From NCBI GenBank assembly GCA_003222085.1, contig QHUK01000006.1:1-64000 (forward strand): a stretch of 64,000 nt of DNA, read 5' to 3'. The stretch comes from Gemmatimonadota bacterium (GTDB lineage: Bacteria > Gemmatimonadota > Gemmatimonadetes > Gemmatimonadales > GWC2-71-9). A program made the translations under genes and the position numbers. This document shows, in pieces, positions 1 through 9,503 of this stretch (positions are counted from its first letter, which is position 1; each line of letters opens with the position of its first letter). The notes under the pieces were generated by a model that worked only from the letters and a program-made list of their open reading frames with translations, had not been told where the DNA came from and searched no databases.

Positions 1-1
1 G

Positions 2-1180
<1,179 letters not shown>

Positions 1181-1188
1181 GAGAATCA

Positions 1189-1497
1189 ATGGCTGGCAGA
1201 ATTCGCATCCGGCTGAAAGCGTTCGACCACGCCCTGATCGATCAGGCCGCGGCCGACATCGTGCGCACGGCGGAGAAGACCGGGGCGCAGGTCTCGGGAC
1301 CCATCCCGCTGCCCACCAAGCGGCAGCTGTGGACCGTGCTCCGCAGCCCGCACATCGACAAGAAGAGCCGCGAGCAGTTCGAGCTCAAGACGCACAAGCG
1401 ACTGATCGATATCCTGGATACACGGTCCCAGACCATCGATGCCCTGACCAAGCTCGATCTCCCCGCGGGCGTCGATGTCGAAATCAAAGTGCAGTGA
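1189..1497 (+). CDS. rpsJ: 30S ribosomal protein S10 (uS10)
   Basis: Ribosomal protein S10 of the 30S head, which also serves as NusE in transcription antitermination. It has 102 residues, the usual length, and carries the conserved [11 protein letters not shown]-like start (here [16 protein letters not shown]), GPIPLPT and the C-terminal DVEIKVQ. The ATG follows the tuf stop by 8 bp with a GGAG ribosome-binding site (gene stop to start: taggagaatcaatg). It is the first gene of the S10 cluster here. Its stop codon runs directly into a 7-bp repeat tract that fills the gap to rplC. Confidence 0.98.
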   Translation: MAGRIRIRLKAFDHALIDQAAADIVRTAEKTGAQVSGPIPLPTKRQLWTVLRSPHIDKKSREQFELKTHKRLIDILDTRSQTIDALTKLDLPAGVDVEIKVQ

Positions 1498-1530
1498 CGG
1501 ACAACGGATGACGGATAACGGACGACCGTA
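1496..1530 (+). repeat. Half element of 7-bp repeats between rpsJ and rplC
   Basis: The whole 33-bp gap between rpsJ and rplC, plus the last bases of the rpsJ stop, is made of consecutive 7-bp units GACGGAC, AACGGAT, GACGGAT, AACGGAC and a diverged GACCGTA. No inverted partner arm is present. The same unit type (GGATAAC/GGATGAC) forms the two inverted arms around the MarR promoter at 60383-60525. There is no separate ribosome-binding site for rplC other than what this tract offers. Confidence 0.75.
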
Positions 1531-2160
1531 ATGACCGGACTGATCGGCAGGAAACTCGGCATGACCCGCGTGTTCGACGCGGAAGGCACCCACGTGCCCG
1601 TGACGGTCATCGAGGCGGGTCCGTGCCCCGTGGTGCAGGTGGGCCAGTCGCAGGTCCAGCTGGGCTTCGGCACGAAGAAGCCCAAGCGGACCGCGAAGGC
1701 CCTGGCGGGGCACGTGAAGAAGGCGGGTCTCGAGACGGCGCCGCGGGTGCTGCAGAGCTTCCCGGTCGCGCCCGCTTCAGGAGAACCGCCCAAGGCCGGG
1801 GAGACGGTGACCGTCGCGATCTTCGCCGAGGGCGACCGCGTGAAGGTCACGGGCGTGACCAAGGGTCGGGGGTTCCAGGGCGTCGTGCACCGCCATCATT
1901 TCGGCGGCGGCCCCGAAACCCACGGGAATACGCGGCACCGCAAGCCCGGCTCGATCGCCCCGGGTACCGATCCGTCGCGCATCATCAAAGGAAAGCGCAT
2001 GCCCGGGCACATGGGGGCGCGGAACTTCACCGAGCTGGGGCTCCGCGTCGTGAAGGTGGACGCCGAGCGGAACCTGTTGTTTCTGCGCGGCGCGGTGCCG
2101 GGGCCGATGAACGGGCTCCTGACCGTACGCAAGCAGGGAGGCCCGAGCCGCCATGATTGA
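1531..2160 (+). CDS. rplC: 50S ribosomal protein L3 (uL3)
   Basis: L3, an early-assembly 50S protein whose long loop reaches toward the peptidyl transferase centre. The 209-residue product has the family start [17 protein letters not shown], the conserved [14 protein letters not shown] and [23 protein letters not shown] loop, and the C-terminal FLRGAVPGP. Length and order are normal. The ATG comes directly after the heptad tract, and the 3' end overlaps rplD by 8 bp, so translation of rplD is probably coupled to it. Confidence 0.98.
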   Translation: MTGLIGRKLGMTRVFDAEGTHVPVTVIEAGPCPVVQVGQSQVQLGFGTKKPKRTAKALAGHVKKAGLETAPRVLQSFPVAPASGEPPKAGETVTVAIFAEGDRVKVTGVTKGRGFQGVVHRHHFGGGPETHGNTRHRKPGSIAPGTDPSRIIKGKRMPGHMGARNFTELGLRVVKVDAERNLLFLRGAVPGPMNGLLTVRKQGGPSRHD

Positions 2161-2815
2161 GGCGCCGCACTATTCCGCCGCCGGCGCGAAAAAGAAGTCC
2201 GTGCGCCTGCCCGCGACGCTGTTCGACGGCACGGTGAACGAGCACGCGCTGCACCGGGCCGTGGTCACCTACCTCGCCAACCAGCGGCAGGGGACGAGCG
2301 ACACCAAGACCCGGAGCGAGGTCTCGGGCGGCAACCAGAAGCCATGGCGTCAGAAGGGCACCGGCCGGGCGCGGCAGGGCTCGACCCGCGCGCCGCACTG
2401 GCGGCACGGCGGGATCGTGTTCGGGCCCCATCCCCGCGACTACCGGCTGGGGATTCCGAAGAAGCTGCGCCAGCTGGCCAAGAAGTCCGCGTTGAACGCG
2501 CGGGCGCGTGAAGAGGCCCTGTTCGTGGTGGACGCGCTCGTGTACGAGAAGCCGAAGACCAAGACCCTGGCCGAGCTGCTCGGCAAGCTGGGGGTCGCGG
2601 AAAAGAAGGTCTTGGTCCTCACGGCCGGCGCGGCGAGCGCCCACAACGTCTACCTGTCGGGGCGGAATATCCCCGACGTGCACGTGATGCGGTTCGCCGA
2701 TGCGACGGCGTACGAGATCCTGTGGGCGGACGCAGTCGTGGTCGAGCTCCCGGCGCTGGAGGGTAGCGAGTCGCCGGCGGAGGCCGAAGGGGAGGGGGAG
2801 AGCGCAGATGCCTGA
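2153..2815 (+). CDS. rplD: 50S ribosomal protein L4 (uL4)
   Basis: L4 lines the polypeptide exit tunnel and in some bacteria represses its own operon. The 220-residue protein has the tunnel loop motif GGNQKPWRQKGTGRARQGSTRAPHWRHGG at about residues 59-87 and the globular C-terminal domain with SGRNIPDVHV. The last about 15 residues ([15 protein letters not shown]) are an acidic, low-complexity tail. The start lies inside the end of rplC and the stop lies inside rplW, a chain of overlaps typical for this operon. Confidence 0.98.
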   Translation: MIEAPHYSAAGAKKKSVRLPATLFDGTVNEHALHRAVVTYLANQRQGTSDTKTRSEVSGGNQKPWRQKGTGRARQGSTRAPHWRHGGIVFGPHPRDYRLGIPKKLRQLAKKSALNARAREEALFVVDALVYEKPKTKTLAELLGKLGVAEKKVLVLTAGAASAHNVYLSGRNIPDVHVMRFADATAYEILWADAVVVELPALEGSESPAEAEGEGESADA

Positions 2816-3101
2816 CCAGCACCGTCTGATCGTGAGCCCGGTCATCACCGAGAAATCCTCGGCGGCCTACCAGGCTCGCAAGGAGTACGCCTTTCGGGTG
2901 GACACGGCCGCGACCAAGCCGCAGATCCGCGCGGCCATCGAGGCGCTGTTCAAGGTCACCGTGACCGACGTGCGCACCCTGGTGGTGCGCGCCCGGCGCC
3001 GCACGGGCGGTCTCTCCGGCCGTACGGGCCGTCGCTCGGCCTGGAAAAAGGCGATCGTCACGCTCAAAGAAGGCGACGCGATCGCCGTGTTCGAGGGCTG
3101 A
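2808..3101 (+). CDS. rplW: 50S ribosomal protein L23 (uL23)
   Basis: L23 sits at the exit of the ribosomal tunnel and docks trigger factor and SRP. I start it at the ATG at 2808, which overlaps the rplD stop by 8 bp and gives 97 residues beginning [18 protein letters not shown], the standard N-terminus; a longer reading frame upstream is only the shadow of rplD. The family motifs [24 protein letters not shown] and the basic loop [24 protein letters not shown] are present. Confidence 0.97.
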   Translation: MPDQHRLIVSPVITEKSSAAYQARKEYAFRVDTAATKPQIRAAIEALFKVTVTDVRTLVVRARRRTGGLSGRTGRRSAWKKAIVTLKEGDAIAVFEG

Positions 3102-3102
3102 T

Positions 3103-3942
3103 ATGGGCATCCGACAGTTTCGACCGATGACGCCGGGCACGCGGTTCCGCTCGGTCTCCGACTTCGCCGACGTGACGAAGACGGAGCCCGAAAAGTCGCT
3201 GCTCGAGCCATTGCGACGCACCGGCGGCCGCAACAACAAGGGCCACATCACCAACCGCTGGCAGGGCGGCGGGCACAAGCGCCGGTATCGGCGGATCGAC
3301 TTCCGGCGCGAGAAGTTCGGCATTCCCGCCAAGGTGGCGGCGGTCGAGTACGACCCGAACCGCACGTCGCGCATCGCGCTGCTGCACTACGCGGACGGCG
3401 AGAAGCGCTACATCCTGGCTCCGAAGGGCCTCGCCGTCGGCGATACGGTCGTGTCCGGTCCGGGCTCGGACATCCGGGTCGGGAACGCGATGCCGCTGTT
3501 CGAGATCCCGCTCGGCACCACGGTGCACAACGTGGAGCTCAAGATCGGGCGCGGCGGCCAGCTCGCGCGCTCCGCGGGCACCGGCATCCAGGTGGTGGCG
3601 AAGGAAGGCAACTACGTGACCCTGCGCCTCCGCTCGACGGAAATGCGGATGGTGCGCGGCGAGTGCCTCGCGACGATCGGCGAGGTGGGCAATCCCGAGC
3701 ACGAGCTGCTCTCGATCGGGAAGGCCGGGAAGAGCCGCTGGCTGGGCCGGAACCCGCGGGTGCGCGGCGTGGCGATGAACCCCGTCGACCACCCGCTGGG
3801 CGGCGGCGAGGGCAAGACGTCCGGCGGCCGCCCACCCACGAATCCCTGGGGCAAGGTCGAGGGGAAGAAGACGCGACACAAGAAGAAGCCGTCCTCGAAG
3901 CTCATCGTTCGGGGGCGCAAGCGGGGCAAAGCGACGCAATAA
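3103..3942 (+). CDS. rplB: 50S ribosomal protein L2 (uL2)
   Basis: L2 is a core 50S protein near the peptidyl transferase centre and bridge B7b. The 279-residue product is full length, with [20 protein letters not shown], the RNA-binding domain [21 protein letters not shown] and the C-terminal [13 protein letters not shown] motif that contains the conserved histidine. It starts one base after the rplW stop. Its stop codon is immediately followed by a long inverted 7-bp repeat element before rpsS. Confidence 0.98.
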   Translation: MGIRQFRPMTPGTRFRSVSDFADVTKTEPEKSLLEPLRRTGGRNNKGHITNRWQGGGHKRRYRRIDFRREKFGIPAKVAAVEYDPNRTSRIALLHYADGEKRYILAPKGLAVGDTVVSGPGSDIRVGNAMPLFEIPLGTTVHNVELKIGRGGQLARSAGTGIQVVAKEGNYVTLRLRSTEMRMVRGECLATIGEVGNPEHELLSIGKAGKSRWLGRNPRVRGVAMNPVDHPLGGGEGKTSGGRPPTNPWGKVEGKKTRHKKKPSSKLIVRGRKRGKATQ

Positions 3943-4018
3943 TTGCGGATTGGCGATTGCGGATTGCGGATTCGAAACACGGACGTCCAATCCGCAATCC
4001 GAAATCCGCAATCCGAAA
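3943..4018. repeat. Inverted heptad-repeat element between rplB and rpsS
   Basis: This 76-bp element fills the rplB-rpsS gap. The left arm is TTGCGGA, TTGGCGA, TTGCGGA, TTGCGGA (3943-3970). The right arm is TCCGCAA, TCCGAAA, TCCGCAA, TCCGAAA (3991-4018), its imperfect reverse complement, so the RNA can fold a stem of about 28 bp. The loop holds a small GGACGTCC palindrome at 3981-3988. It begins at the base after the rplB stop and ends two bases before the rpsS ribosome-binding site GGAG. The same unit type is at 50783-50883. Confidence 0.9.
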
Positions 4019-4028
4019 TGGAGACACC

Positions 4029-4352
4029 ATGGGACGCAGCGTCAAAAAGGGCCCCTACGTCGAGCCATCGTTGCTCGTCAAGATCCAGGCCCTCAACGAG
4101 AAGAACGAGAAGAAGGTGTTCAAGACGTGGTCGCGGCGCTCGACCATCACGCCCGACTTCGTGGGCCACACGCTCGCGGTGCACAACGGGAACAAGTTCC
4201 TCCCGGTGTACATCACCGAGAACATGGTCGGGCACAAGCTGGGCGAGTTCGCGGCGACGCGCTTGTTCCGCGGGCATTCGGCCAAGGGCTCGGCGCAGGA
4301 GCGCGAAGAGGCCGCGGCCGCGGCCGCCGAAGCGCCGCCCAAGGCAACCTAG
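4029..4352 (+). CDS. rpsS: 30S ribosomal protein S19 (uS19)
   Basis: S19 is a 30S head protein near the A-site tRNA. The ATG at 4029 is preceded by GGAG at about 5 bp spacing and gives [16 protein letters not shown], the usual start. The conserved [24 protein letters not shown] and [16 protein letters not shown] blocks follow. At 107 residues it is somewhat longer than the usual about 92, because of an Ala/Glu-rich tail (about 20 residues). The reading frame is open upstream through the heptad element, but nothing supports an earlier start. Confidence 0.97.
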   Translation: MGRSVKKGPYVEPSLLVKIQALNEKNEKKVFKTWSRRSTITPDFVGHTLAVHNGNKFLPVYITENMVGHKLGEFAATRLFRGHSAKGSAQEREEAAAAAAEAPPKAT

Positions 4353-4355
4353 GCC

Positions 4356-4847
4356 ATGGAAGCGCGAGCGATCCAGCGGACGGTGCGCCAGTCGGCGCGG
4401 AAGATGCGCCTCGTGATCGACCAGATCCGGGGCCAGGCCGTGCCGCAGGCGTACGCCATCCTGCGGTTTTCGAAGAAGCTGGCCGCGAAGCAGATCCATA
4501 AGGTGCTGAAGTCGGCGGTCGCGAACGCCGAGCAGCGGGCGCTGCGCGAGAACACGGCGCTCGACGTGGATCGGCTGCGCGTCAAGTACGCGGTGGTGAA
4601 CGAAGGGCCGACGCTCAAGCGGTTCACCCCGGCGGCGATGGGCCGGGCGACACCCATCAAGAAGCGCACGAGCCACGTGGAGATCCACGTGGAAGGGGAC
4701 ACGGAGTCCCGGGCGCCCAAGGCCTCGCCCGCCAAGGCCGGGGCGAAAGCGGAAGCCGTAGCCCCGCCCGTGAGGGCGGGTGCGAAGAGACGCAAGCCGA
4801 CGAAGGCAAAGAAGGCGACGAAGTCCAAGAAGAAGGAGAACAGGTAA
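4356..4847 (+). CDS. rplV: 50S ribosomal protein L22 (uL22) with basic C-terminal tail
   Basis: L22 contacts all 23S domains, and its beta-hairpin lines the exit tunnel. The core, residues 1-112, is recognisable from RKMRLVIDQIRGQ, the region ANAEQRALRENTALDVDRLRV and the hairpin RFTPAAMGRATPIKKRTSHVEI. The remaining about 50 residues are a tail rich in Lys, Ala and Pro ending KKATKSKKKENR, so the protein (163 residues) is about 50 longer than the common form. The stop abuts the GTG of rpsC. Confidence 0.97.
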   Translation: MEARAIQRTVRQSARKMRLVIDQIRGQAVPQAYAILRFSKKLAAKQIHKVLKSAVANAEQRALRENTALDVDRLRVKYAVVNEGPTLKRFTPAAMGRATPIKKRTSHVEIHVEGDTESRAPKASPAKAGAKAEAVAPPVRAGAKRRKPTKAKKATKSKKKENR

Positions 4848-5507
4848 GTGGGCCAGAAAACGCACCCCTATGGGTTCCGGCTCGGGATCATCAAGCCGTG
4901 GCGCTCGCGCTATTACGCGCGCCACGACTTCCCCGAGCTCCTGAAGGAAGACGACCTGATCCGGAAGTACTTGAAGACCAGGCTCTCTCACGCGGCCATC
5001 GCCGACATTCACATTGAGCGCAAGCCGGGGAAGGTCACGGTGACGGTGCACACGGGCCGCCCGGGCGTGGTGATCGGCAAGCGCGGGGCGGAGGTGGACA
5101 AGCTGCGCGACGAGCTCGCCCAGCTCACCGGCAAGGAAGTGGGCATCAACGTCGAAGAGATCAAGCGGCCGGAGCTCGACGCCCAGCTCGTGGCGGACTC
5201 GGTGGCGCATCAGCTGACGCAGCGCATCTCTTTCCGGCGCGCCATGAAGCGGTCGGTGCAGAGCGCGATGCGGATGGGAGCGCAGGGCATCAAGATCAAG
5301 ACGGCGGGTCGCCTGGGCGGCGCCGAGATCGCGCGCACCGAAGGCTACCACGAAGGGCGGGTGCCGCTGCACACGCTCCGCGCCGACATCGACTACGCGA
5401 CGTCGACGGCCAAGACGACCTACGGCACCATCGGCGTGAAGGTGTGGATCTTCACGCGCGAGATGACCGAGGAGCTGTCGGGCCGGACGTACTCGACGGG
5501 CGTCTGA
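4848..5507 (+). CDS. rpsC: 30S ribosomal protein S3 (uS3)
   Basis: S3 forms part of the mRNA entry channel and has helicase activity with S4 and S5. The GTG at 4848 directly follows the rplV stop and gives [24 protein letters not shown], the expected N-terminus. A KH domain with [21 protein letters not shown] follows at about residues 68-88, then the C-terminal domain with [23 protein letters not shown]. Its 219 residues are a normal length. Confidence 0.98.
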   Translation: MGQKTHPYGFRLGIIKPWRSRYYARHDFPELLKEDDLIRKYLKTRLSHAAIADIHIERKPGKVTVTVHTGRPGVVIGKRGAEVDKLRDELAQLTGKEVGINVEEIKRPELDAQLVADSVAHQLTQRISFRRAMKRSVQSAMRMGAQGIKIKTAGRLGGAEIARTEGYHEGRVPLHTLRADIDYATSTAKTTYGTIGVKVWIFTREMTEELSGRTYSTGV

Positions 5508-5526
5508 CGAGGGGGAGGGGGAGGCG

Positions 5527-5940
5527 ATGCTCGCGCCGAAGCGCGTGAAGTTCCGCAAACGGTTCAAGGGCCGCACGAAGGGCATGGCCACGCGCGGCAA
5601 CACGGTCGCGTTCGGGCATTACGGGCTCATGGCGCTCGAGCCGGGGTGGATCTCGAATCGCCAGATCGAGGCGTCGCGCGTGGCGCTCACGCGCGAGATG
5701 AAGCGGGGTGGCAAGGTGTGGATCCGGCTGTTTCCCGACAAGCCGATCACGAAGAAGCCGGCGGAGACCCGGATGGGGAAGGGGAAGGGGAATCCCGAAG
5801 GGTGGGTCGCGGTGGTGAAGCCGGGCCGGGTGATGTTCGAGCTCGAGGGGATCGCCGAGAATCTGGCCCGCGAGGCGCTGGCGCTCGCCGCCGCCAAGCT
5901 GCCGATCAAGTCGAAGTTCGTGAAGCGGGAGGAGCGCTGA
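5527..5940 (+). CDS. rplP: 50S ribosomal protein L16 (uL16)
   Basis: L16 is near the A site and peptidyl transferase centre. The 137-residue product has the canonical [22 protein letters not shown] start, a loop with [32 protein letters not shown] that includes the Arg of the usual hydroxylation motif, and [16 protein letters not shown] at the C-terminus. A purine-rich gggggaggggg tract supplies the ribosome-binding site 5-10 bp upstream. It is one base ahead of rpmC. Confidence 0.98.
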   Translation: MLAPKRVKFRKRFKGRTKGMATRGNTVAFGHYGLMALEPGWISNRQIEASRVALTREMKRGGKVWIRLFPDKPITKKPAETRMGKGKGNPEGWVAVVKPGRVMFELEGIAENLAREALALAAAKLPIKSKFVKREER

Positions 5941-5941
5941 G

Positions 5942-6142
5942 ATGCCGCGGAAGAAGCCCGAAGCGCTGCGGGAGATGAAGACCGAGGAGCTGGAGCAACA
6001 GCTCGCCATTCTGACCGAAGAGCGCTTCCGCCTGGGATTCCGCCGCGCCACCGAGGCGCTCGAGAACCCGCTGCGGCTGCGCGCCATGCGTCGCGAGATC
6101 GCGCGGATCCACACCATTCTGGCAGAGAGGAAGCGGGCATGA
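5942..6142 (+). CDS. rpmC: 50S ribosomal protein L29 (uL29)
   Basis: L29 is a small helical protein at the tunnel exit beside L23. It has 66 residues with the pattern [35 protein letters not shown] and the conserved [15 protein letters not shown] helix. The length is normal. It starts one base after rplP and overlaps rpsQ by 4 bp (ATGA), as usual for the L16-L29-S17 trio. Confidence 0.97.
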   Translation: MPRKKPEALREMKTEELEQQLAILTEERFRLGFRRATEALENPLRLRAMRREIARIHTILAERKRA

Positions 6143-6387
6143 GGGGGCGGCGCAAAGTTCGGACGGGTGTGGTGGTGAGCGACAAGATGCAGAAGACCGT
6201 CACGGTCTCACTCGTGCGCCGCTTCGCGCACGGGTTCTACGGCAAGCAGATCGTCCGCACCAAGCAGGTCGCCGCGCACGACGAGACGGGCGCCAAGGCG
6301 GGCGACACGGTGCGGATCGTCGAGACGCGGCCGCTGTCGAAGACCAAGCGGTGGCGCGTGGTCGAAATCGTCGAGCGCGCGAAGTAG
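6139..6387 (+). CDS. rpsQ: 30S ribosomal protein S17 (uS17)
   Basis: S17 is an OB-fold primary binder of the 16S 5' domain. The 82 residues include [32 protein letters not shown], the [27 protein letters not shown] end and the typical HDE loop. It overlaps rpmC by 4 bp. A 24-bp gap with ggagggggg precedes rplN. Confidence 0.97.
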   Translation: MRGRRKVRTGVVVSDKMQKTVTVSLVRRFAHGFYGKQIVRTKQVAAHDETGAKAGDTVRIVETRPLSKTKRWRVVEIVERAK

Positions 6388-6411
6388 CGGCGGGACGAGG
6401 GAGGGGGGACC

Positions 6412-6780
6412 GTGGTGCAGCAGGAATCGATTCTCAAGATCGCGGACAACTCGGGCGCGCGGCGGGCGCTCGTGATCCGCGTGCTCGGCGGGTCCAAGCG
6501 CCGCTACGCGGGGCTGGGCGACATCGTCGTCGTCACGATCAAGGACGCCATCCCCACCGGCCAGATCAAAAAGGGCGAAGTGGTGAAGGCGGTGATCGTG
6601 CGCACGGCCAAGGAGACCAAGCGCAAGGATGGCTCCTACATCCGGTTCGACGAGAACGCCGCCGTGCTCATCACCGACCAGGGCGAGCCCCGGGCGACCC
6701 GCATCTTCGGGCCGGTGGGGCGCGAGCTGCGCGACAAGCGATTCATGAAGATCGTCTCGCTCGCGCCGGAGGTGATCTGA
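6412..6780 (+). CDS. rplN: 50S ribosomal protein L14 (uL14)
   Basis: L14 forms intersubunit bridges B5 and B8 and binds the silencing factor RsfS. The 122-residue protein starts at GTG (6412; a second GTG follows at 6415) and reads [33 protein letters not shown], with [23 protein letters not shown] and the C-terminal [15 protein letters not shown](I/L), all canonical. A purine-rich ribosome-binding site gaggggg precedes it. Confidence 0.98.
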   Translation: MVQQESILKIADNSGARRALVIRVLGGSKRRYAGLGDIVVVTIKDAIPTGQIKKGEVVKAVIVRTAKETKRKDGSYIRFDENAAVLITDQGEPRATRIFGPVGRELRDKRFMKIVSLAPEVI

Positions 6781-6781
6781 C

Positions 6782-7174
6782 ATGAAGCCGCTCGTCTACA
6801 AGAAGAGCCGCGCGCGCGCCGACGCCCGCGAGCCCGAGCGCCACAAGCTGCACATCACCAAGGGCGACACGGTGCGGGTGATCTCGGGCGAGCATCGCGG
6901 GAAGGAAGGCAAGGTGCTCCGCGTCTTCCCCAAGGAATTCCGGGTGGAGGTGGAGGGTGTGAACATCGTGAAGAAGCACAAGCGCGCCACGAACCCGAAC
7001 GAGGAGAGCGGCATCATCGAGCTGACGGCGCCGATCGCGGCGTCGAAGGTGATGCTGCTCGACCCCAAATCCGGGGAGCCCACGCGCGTCCGGCGGCGCG
7101 CGGACAAGGATGGCACCGTGCAGCGGATCGCGGTCAAGTCCGGCCAGCCGATTCCGCGCGTGAAAGCGAAATAG
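6782..7174 (+). CDS. rplX: 50S ribosomal protein L24 (uL24)
   Basis: L24 initiates 50S assembly and has a KOW domain. After an N-terminal stretch of about 25 basic residues ([20 protein letters not shown]), the KOW motif [28 protein letters not shown] is seen, then [15 protein letters not shown] and [29 protein letters not shown]. The 130 residues are slightly longer than the common about 105 because of that N-terminus. It starts one base after rplN. Confidence 0.97.
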   Translation: MKPLVYKKSRARADAREPERHKLHITKGDTVRVISGEHRGKEGKVLRVFPKEFRVEVEGVNIVKKHKRATNPNEESGIIELTAPIAASKVMLLDPKSGEPTRVRRRADKDGTVQRIAVKSGQPIPRVKAK

Positions 7175-7177
7175 CCC

Positions 7178-7960
7178 ATGGCGGACACGAAAGAGAAGGA
7201 ACCGACGCAGGCCGGCCAGGCGGACCCCGGGGCGACGCCCCAGGGTCAGGAGCCGCAGGTCGCTGACGTCGCTCCTGCGGCGCCCAAGCCGAAGCAGAAG
7301 GAAAAACAGAAGGATAAGCAGAAGGGCAAGAAGCCGGCCGAGGGCAAGCCGGCGGCGCCGGCCGAGCCTGAAGGCCCGCCGCCCGAGCCCGCGCCGCCGC
7401 CCCGCTTGCACGAGTTCTACGAGCAGCGGGTGCGCCCCAAGCTCGCGCAGCAGTTCGGCCTGACGAATCCGCACGAGATTCCGAAGCTCGTGAAGATCGT
7501 GCTCAACGTCGGGATGGGGGACGCGTCCAAAAACCCAAAGGCGCTCGAGGCGGCCGTGGCCGAGCTCGGCGCCATCACCGGCCAGCAGCCGGTGGTGACG
7601 CGGGCCAAGAAGGCGATCGCGAACTTCAATCTGCGCGAAGGCATGCCGGTCGGCTGCTCGGTGACGTTGCGCGCGGCCCGGATGTTCGAGTTTCTGGATC
7701 GGTTCATCAGCATCGCGCTGCCGCGCATGCGCGACTTCCGCGGGCTCCCGACCGACAGCTTCGACGGCCGGGGCAACTACACGATCGGCATTAAGGAGCA
7801 GATGATTTTCCCGGAGATCGACTACGACAAGGTCGAAAAGATCCACGGGATGGATATCACGCTCGTGACCAGCGCCGGCCGGGACGACACCGCCCTGGCC
7901 CTGCTGCGCGAGCTGGGGATGCCCTTCCGGGGCGAAGCCCCCGTCGCGGTCGTCGCGTAG
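7178..7960 (+). CDS. rplE: 50S ribosomal protein L5 (uL5) with about 75-residue low-complexity N-terminal extension
   Basis: L5 binds 5S rRNA and contacts P-site tRNA and bridge B1b. The L5 core starts at about residue 76 ([19 protein letters not shown]) and continues with [71 protein letters not shown] and DITLVTSA, about 180 residues as in other bacteria. The first about 75 residues, rich in Ala, Pro, Gln and Lys ([12 protein letters not shown]), have no counterpart in typical L5. The ATG at 7178 is 3 bp after rplX, and no start codon lies at the core boundary, so the extension is probably translated. Confidence 0.97.
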   Translation: MADTKEKEPTQAGQADPGATPQGQEPQVADVAPAAPKPKQKEKQKDKQKGKKPAEGKPAAPAEPEGPPPEPAPPPRLHEFYEQRVRPKLAQQFGLTNPHEIPKLVKIVLNVGMGDASKNPKALEAAVAELGAITGQQPVVTRAKKAIANFNLREGMPVGCSVTLRAARMFEFLDRFISIALPRMRDFRGLPTDSFDGRGNYTIGIKEQMIFPEIDYDKVEKIHGMDITLVTSAGRDDTALALLRELGMPFRGEAPVAVVA

Positions 7961-7974
7961 GAGACGAGGGAGTC

Positions 7975-8160
7975 ATGGCCAAGAAGACGTGGATGGAGAA
8001 GGTCAAGCGGAAGCCGAAGTTCAAAGTGCGGGGCTACTACCGGTGCCAGCGCTGCGGCCGCAGCCGGGGCACGCTCCGCAAGTTCCGGCTGTGCCGCATT
8101 TGTTTCCGCGAGCTCGCGCTGCGCGGGGAAATTCCCGGCGTGCGCAAAGCCAGTTGGTAA
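7975..8160 (+). CDS. rpsN: 30S ribosomal protein S14, zinc type (uS14)
   Basis: S14 of the 30S head. It is the short, zinc-binding form: 61 residues with CQRCG at about residues 24-28 and CRICF at about 40-44, four Cys that bind zinc (CxxC-X12-CxxC). The C-terminus [11 protein letters not shown] is canonical. It lies 14 bp after rplE, with the start preceded by gacgaggga. A zinc-free S14 paralogue, if present, is not in this window. Confidence 0.98.
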   Translation: MAKKTWMEKVKRKPKFKVRGYYRCQRCGRSRGTLRKFRLCRICFRELALRGEIPGVRKASW

Positions 8161-8175
8161 AGGACGGAACGCGAG

Positions 8176-8571
8176 ATGAGCGTGATTGATCCGGTCGCCG
8201 ATATGCTGACTCGGGTACGCAACGCCTGCCAGGCGGGGCACCGCCGCGTCGACATGCCGGTGTCGAAGCTGAAGGTCGAGATCGCGCGGCTGCTCCGCGA
8301 CAACCACTACGTCCAGGACTTCAAGGTGCTGGACGATGGGCGTCACGGGCTGCTGCGGCTCTACCTCAAGTACCACAACGACGCCCCCGTCATCCGCGAG
8401 CTGCAGCGCGTGTCTGCGCCCGGCCTGCGCCGCTACGTCAAGGCGCGCGAGATCCCACGCGTCAAGAACGGCCTCGGGATGGCGATCCTCTCGACGCCCC
8501 AGGGGCTCATGACGGACCGCGAAGCGCGCACCGCCCGGGTGGGTGGTGAGCTGCTCGCCGTGGTCTGGTAG
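8176..8571 (+). CDS. rpsH: 30S ribosomal protein S8 (uS8)
   Basis: S8 binds 16S helix 21 and in several bacteria represses the spc operon. The 131 residues have DPVADMLTRVRNACQAGHRRVDMPVSKLK at the start and the C-terminal VSAPGLRRYVKAREIPRVKNGLGMAILSTPQGLMTDREAR, with the GGELLAVVW end. All are standard family blocks. It follows rpsN by 15 bp. Confidence 0.98.
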   Translation: MSVIDPVADMLTRVRNACQAGHRRVDMPVSKLKVEIARLLRDNHYVQDFKVLDDGRHGLLRLYLKYHNDAPVIRELQRVSAPGLRRYVKAREIPRVKNGLGMAILSTPQGLMTDREARTARVGGELLAVVW

Positions 8572-8582
8572 GAGGCGGCCCC

Positions 8583-9128
8583 ATGTCGCGCATCGGCAAG
8601 AAGCCCGTCCCTATGCCCAAGGGCGTGACCGCCCAGGTCGACGGTCGGCGGATCACCGTGAAGGGCCCGAAGGGAGAAATCAGCCGCACGGTGCATCCGG
8701 AGCTGGCGCTCGCGCTCGAGGAGGACACGATCGTCGTGCGGCGCCCCTCCGACGAGAGCCGACACAAGGCGCTCCACGGACTCACGCGCACGCTCGTCGC
8801 CAACATGGTGGACGGCGTCACCAAGGGATTCGCGAAGGCGCTCGAGATCCAAGGGGTGGGTTACAAAGCGGAGCCGAAACCGTTCGGCGTGCAGCTCGTC
8901 GTCGGCTTCTCCCATCCGGTGCCGTATCACGCGCCGCAGGGGATCAAGATCTCGGTGGACAACAACGTCCTCGTCAAGGTCGAGGGCGTGGACAAGGAGC
9001 TCGTGGGCCAGGTGGCGGCGGAGATCCGCGCGATCCGGCCGCCCGAGCCCTACAAAGGAAAGGGGATCCGCTACGTGGGTGAGCAGGTCCGGCGCAAGGC
9101 CGGCAAGACCGCCCAGGCGGCGAAATAG
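8583..9128 (+). CDS. rplF: 50S ribosomal protein L6 (uL6)
   Basis: L6 lies at the base of the L7/L12 stalk near the factor-binding site. The 181 residues show the N-terminal RIGKKPVPMPKGV and ITVKGPKGEISR, the family hinge RTLVANMVDGVTKGFAKALEIQGVGYKA and the C-terminal signature RPPEPYKGKGIRYVGEQVRRKAGK. Length is normal. The ATG follows ggaggcggcccc, a good ribosome-binding site. Confidence 0.98.
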   Translation: MSRIGKKPVPMPKGVTAQVDGRRITVKGPKGEISRTVHPELALALEEDTIVVRRPSDESRHKALHGLTRTLVANMVDGVTKGFAKALEIQGVGYKAEPKPFGVQLVVGFSHPVPYHAPQGIKISVDNNVLVKVEGVDKELVGQVAAEIRAIRPPEPYKGKGIRYVGEQVRRKAGKTAQAAK

Positions 9129-9131
9129 CCC

Positions 9132-9503
9132 ATGCGAACGATCCATAAGGTGCGGACGCGGGACAGCCGCCGCTACCGGCGGCACCTGCGGGTGCGGCGC
9201 AAGGTGGCGGGCAGCCCCGAGCGGCCGCGCCTCGTCGTGTTCCGCTCGTCGAAGCACATCTACGCGCAGATCGTGGACGACGCGCGTGGCGTCACGCTGG
9301 TGGGGGCGGCGGACACCTCCGAGGGCCTCCAGGTCGACGGCAAGGGCAAGACCGCGAAGAGCTTCGGGCTGGGACGGCTGCTCGCCGCCAAGGCCAAGGA
9401 GAAGGGGATTACCAAGGTCGTGTTCGACCGCGGTGGCTACCAGTATCACGGGCGCGTGAAGGCGGTCGCCGACGGCGCTCGCAAAGGCGGATTGGAGCTC
9501 TAA
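9132..9503 (+). CDS. rplR: 50S ribosomal protein L18 (uL18)
   Basis: L18 delivers 5S rRNA to the 50S with L5 and L25. It has 123 residues: a basic N-terminus ([41 protein letters not shown]), then [51 protein letters not shown], the standard C-terminal block. The final base of its stop codon is the first base of the rpsE ATG (taATG), so the two genes overlap by one base. Confidence 0.98.
   Translation: MRTIHKVRTRDSRRYRRHLRVRRKVAGSPERPRLVVFRSSKHIYAQIVDDARGVTLVGAADTSEGLQVDGKGKTAKSFGLGRLLAAKAKEKGITKVVFDRGGYQYHGRVKAVADGARKGGLEL

Noticed and set aside
3612-5603. A 663-codon minus-strand open frame opposite the ribosomal genes, and many similar long frames on both strands
   Set aside because: High GC content makes stop codons rare in shadow frames. 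These overlap clearly conserved genes, have no family motifs and no ribosome-binding sites.
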